In this document: piece after piece, positions 61,808 through 64,000 of the stretch | Layout: the number at the start of each line of letters is the position of its first letter | How positions within the stretch are numbered: position 1 is the stretch's first letter | From: Chloroflexota bacterium | Lineage (GTDB): Bacteria; Chloroflexota; Anaerolineae; Anaerolineales; Anaerolineaceae | Direction of reading: 5' to 3' | DNA: 64,000 bases | NCBI GenBank assembly: GCA_016887485.1 | Contig: CP069394.1 | Location: 682,001 to 746,000, forward strand | The notes under the pieces: generated by a model | The model's database searches: none | The model's input: the letters and a program-made list of their open reading frames with translations, nothing else | Told to the model about the DNA's origin: nothing | Position numbers and translations under genes: made by a program

Positions 61808-61869
61808 ATATGATGCTGGGGTTAGCATCATATCAACCCCGGGGAGACGTCACAAAGTGGCGTCTCCCC
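61808..61869 (-). terminator. Two tandem hairpins between the PTS gene and the dehydrogenase
   Basis: On the minus strand the first hairpin has GGGGAGACG (61841-61849) paired with CGTCTCCCC (61861-61869), extended by GTG/CAC with one wobble. The second pairs ATATGATGCT (61808-61817) with AGCATCATAT (61824-61833). No long U-tract follows, so they may stabilise or process the mRNA or give partial termination rather than end the operon. Confidence 0.5.
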
Positions 61870-61908
61870 AAGCCACGCTCCAATCCAATCCGATTTCTCT
61901 CTTAGGTT

Positions 61909-63507
61909 TTAGAAAATCCCAATAATCCCGCCAACGGCACCAAGGGCAACAACAATCAGTAGTACCCAATAAGTTGCCATGCCCTTCTTTTGCAGCTTGT
62001 AGCAACCAAGTGTCAGCAGCAATGGCAGCAATCCGGGCAGAATTGCGTCAAACAGGTTCTTTTGTAACGAGAATGCTTCTCCTGAAGCCTGTGGGATTTG
62101 GATGGCCAGGCTCAACGAGACATATTTGGAAACCAGGCCGCCAAGTACTGCACAGCCAAGAATGCCAGCAGCAAGGATGACTTTCTTCATCACGCCGCTT
62201 TCCATTAGTTCAAGAATGGCTTCACTGCCTTTGTTATAGCCAAGCGTGAGCAACCAATAACCGAATGCATAATACAGCACATAGAAGAGCCCTGAGTAGA
62301 TGATGGGCGCAGCAACGTTTCCTTCTTTTGCTAAGCCAACAAACATGATTAACATCAAAGGAATGACAACAGCCTGCCAAAGGGTGTCACCGATACCAGC
62401 AATGGGGCCCATCAAACCGGTTTTGATCGAGGTAAAGGCCTCGTCATCCAGCTCAACACCTTGTTTTTTCTGTTCTTCCATAGCGACAACCAGGCCAAGG
62501 ACTGCTGAACCGGTTGCATTTTCTGTGTTGTAGAATTGAATGTGACGTTGCATCGCCGCTTTTGTCTCCGCGGGATCATCCTTATAAAGTTTTTTGATCA
62601 CATTGGCCATAGAGTGCAGGAAGCCAACGCCTTGCATACGTTCGTAGTTGTAGCAGGATTGGAAATAATACATCCAGTTCCACCACGATTTACGCAGGTC
62701 CTTTTTGGAAAGCAATTTTTCTGGTTTGTCTTCACTCACATCGGCAGATTTCTTACTCCCAAGCTGGAAGCCATCTTTACCGGCAACGTAAAGAATTGAA
62801 ATGCAGAGGAAGATCAAAGCGAGCGGGAGCGTGTCCAGGCCAAGGAAGGCTGAAACCAGGAAGCCAAGGAAGAAAAATATACGTGCCGGTCCCTTGAAAA
62901 TTGCCAGCAGCATCATGCCGATGCCGACGGCCGGGAGCATACCACCAATGACGCTCAGCACACCCAGGAATTTGCCGCTCAGGCTTGCGATTAAACCGCT
63001 GACATAATTCGCGCCATAGTAGGCGGCGAAGAAACAGGGGATAGCAGTAATTACAAAGAGTAATAATTGGGGTAATAAGATATTGGCAATCCAGACTTTT
63101 TCTGGTTTACCTTGGCTGACATATTTTTCCGCAACACGAACGAAAACGGAATCCAGGGTCAGGCGGCCAACCCAAACCAGGGAGCCCAACAGACCGAGAG
63201 GAACTGCAATAGCCAGCGCCGCATTGGCGTCAATGCCGCTGGTGATTGCTAATGCTGTGCCAAGGATGCCCGCTAAGGACATATCGGCTGGCATTGAACC
63301 GCCAGCGCTGATGAAACCAATGTACATCAGGTTAATCGTTGCGCCGATGATGGTGCCGGTCACAGGATCACCCAAAATTATGCCGACGACAAGACCGGAG
63401 ACCATCGGGCGGTACAACGTCGCATAGTTACCCAGTCCTCCAGCCGGCCAAGGACTGTTGGCTAGGTAGTACAAGATCGCAATAAGTAATGCTTGAGATA
63501 CAGTCAT
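61909..63507 (-). CDS. PTS mannose-family EIIC-EIID fusion
   Basis: 532 aa with many membrane helices. Residues 1 to about 250 match EIIC (MTVSQALLIAILYYLANSP, GDPVTGTIIGATINLMYIGF). After a charged linker (LGSKKSADVSEDKPEKLL) the EIID part begins: KSWWNWMYYFQSCYNYERMQGVGF, and GLMGPIAGIGDTLWQAV with GIGD. The two are normally separate genes. Together they form the channel that imports and phosphorylates the sugar with EIIB. AAGGAGA precedes the ATG. Confidence 0.92.
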   Translation of the reverse strand: MTVSQALLIAILYYLANSPWPAGGLGNYATLYRPMVSGLVVGIILGDPVTGTIIGATINLMYIGFISAGGSMPADMSLAGILGTALAITSGIDANAALAIAVPLGLLGSLVWVGRLTLDSVFVRVAEKYVSQGKPEKVWIANILLPQLLLFVITAIPCFFAAYYGANYVSGLIASLSGKFLGVLSVIGGMLPAVGIGMMLLAIFKGPARIFFFLGFLVSAFLGLDTLPLALIFLCISILYVAGKDGFQLGSKKSADVSEDKPEKLLSKKDLRKSWWNWMYYFQSCYNYERMQGVGFLHSMANVIKKLYKDDPAETKAAMQRHIQFYNTENATGSAVLGLVVAMEEQKKQGVELDDEAFTSIKTGLMGPIAGIGDTLWQAVVIPLMLIMFVGLAKEGNVAAPIIYSGLFYVLYYAFGYWLLTLGYNKGSEAILELMESGVMKKVILAAGILGCAVLGGLVSKYVSLSLAIQIPQASGEAFSLQKNLFDAILPGLLPLLLTLGCYKLQKKGMATYWVLLIVVALGAVGGIIGIF

Positions 63508-63509
63508 GA

Positions 63510-63995
63510 CTAACTCTCCTTGAATAAATTTCTAATATTGATTGGAATTTCGCGTGGGACCAACTGATACTGCATGTCGATACCCCTATCGACAATCCGC
63601 TTCATGCAAGCCACTTCATCAGGGCTGGCGGAAACGTTCTTGTTAAAGCGATTGCGCCCGGGTTTCAGCCCCATACCCCCAAGCACAATCTTTTGAAAAT
63701 GAACACCATCATTGGCCAATTTCTCCATGGCATCCGGTGTTTTGGTGAGAAGCATGATCCGTTCATTAGGTTCACCTTCTTCTTTTAGAAAATCCCCAGC
63801 TTCTTCAACAGAAAGGATGGTTACCGTGATATCCGGTGGGGCAGCCGCTTTAAGTAATCGCTGAGTAAAGCTGTCATTTACTAGTGCGTTATCTGCGATC
63901 AGAATTGTTGTGACACTGGTTGTTCGGCACCAGGCGGTAACGATCTGACCATGGATCAAACGATCATCAATCCGAGCTAATACAATATTTCTCAT
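63510..63995 (-). CDS. PTS mannose/sorbose-family EIIB
   Basis: 161 aa. The phosphorylatable histidine is in ARIDDRLIHGQIVTAW. It passes phosphate from EIIA to the imported sugar. EIIA, and any HPr and EI, are not in the window and must lie upstream on the minus strand or elsewhere. Two bases separate it from the EIIC-EIID gene. The ATG is near the window edge, so the promoter cannot be seen. Confidence 0.93.
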   Translation of the reverse strand: MRNIVLARIDDRLIHGQIVTAWCRTTSVTTILIADNALVNDSFTQRLLKAAAPPDITVTILSVEEAGDFLKEEGEPNERIMLLTKTPDAMEKLANDGVHFQKIVLGGMGLKPGRNRFNKNVSASPDEVACMKRIVDRGIDMQYQLVPREIPINIRNLFKES

Positions 63996-64000
63996 ATAAT

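Noticed and set aside
1-64000. tRNA, rRNA, CRISPR, insertion sequences, phage or toxin-antitoxin modules
   Set aside because: All gaps were read; none holds cloverleaf-like sequence, regular direct repeats, transposase motifs or paired small toxin and antitoxin frames.

Overview
The window is 64 kb of ordinary bacterial chromosome with moderate GC and gene density above 90 percent. It holds about 57 protein genes and no rRNA, tRNA, CRISPR array, transposon or phage gene. The best guess at the host is a fermentative Anaerolineae-type member of the Chloroflexota. This is inference from the gene mix: ADP-forming acyl-CoA synthetase, GckA-type glycerate kinase, SCP-type thiolase, GH57 next to a giant GH13, LysM and LCP surface proteins with Thr/Pro-rich linkers, a lipoprotein serpin, and several strong TATAAT boxes directly abutting start codons.

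Layout. (1) 1-9833, plus strand: the end of a Liv-type ABC importer (livG partial, livF), then six catabolic genes: fumarate-reductase-like flavoprotein, SDR, Old Yellow Enzyme family reductase, KDG kinase, divergent transketolase, KDPG aldolase. It looks like one substrate-specific pathway ending in pyruvate and glyceraldehyde-3-phosphate, substrate unknown. (2) 9917-21016, minus strand: an eleven-gene close-packed run (M20 peptidase, DUF1385 protein, ComEA-like, phospholipase-C-like, YqeY, PgpH, YbeY, a coiled membrane protein, argF, ornithine aminotransferase, pyk). (3) 21116-31705: trxB, a LysM protein, hemW, a Tat-exported L,D-transpeptidase, a NagD-type phosphatase, a metallophosphoesterase lacking its GNHD motif, ADP-forming acyl-CoA synthetase, glycerate 2-kinase and a tiny LuxR-type protein. 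(4) 32066-43136: a DUF4380-like protein, an ftsZ operon with three uncharacterised genes, an epimerase-GH57 pair overlapping tail to tail with an 1150-residue GH13 gene, and a thiolase. (5) 43224-48841: a CapA-like lipoprotein, a cyclase-family hydrolase and a serpin in tandem, then a response regulator and a zinc-ribbon MscL. (6) 48961-59525: pfkA, prfB with its programmed +1 frameshift, ftsY, rlmN, a second HAD phosphatase, clpP, tig, a second unusual PFK, an LCP protein and an orphan. (7) 59762-63995, minus strand: a mannose-family PTS operon (EIIB, fused EIIC-EIID, zinc dehydrogenase, class II aldolase) running in from beyond the window.

Together the genes describe a heterotroph that imports and splits sugars or sugar acids, runs glycolysis with two PFKs and pyruvate kinase, can make ATP from acyl-CoA, and handles alpha-glucans with GH13/GH57 enzymes. 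I see no complete new defence or mobile system. The most unusual items are the first catabolic cluster, the set of probable leaderless promoters, the ftsZ-linked small genes, the PTS operon, and several family members with altered active-site motifs. Starts were revised by ribosome-binding site and homology, and the reason is given where it matters.
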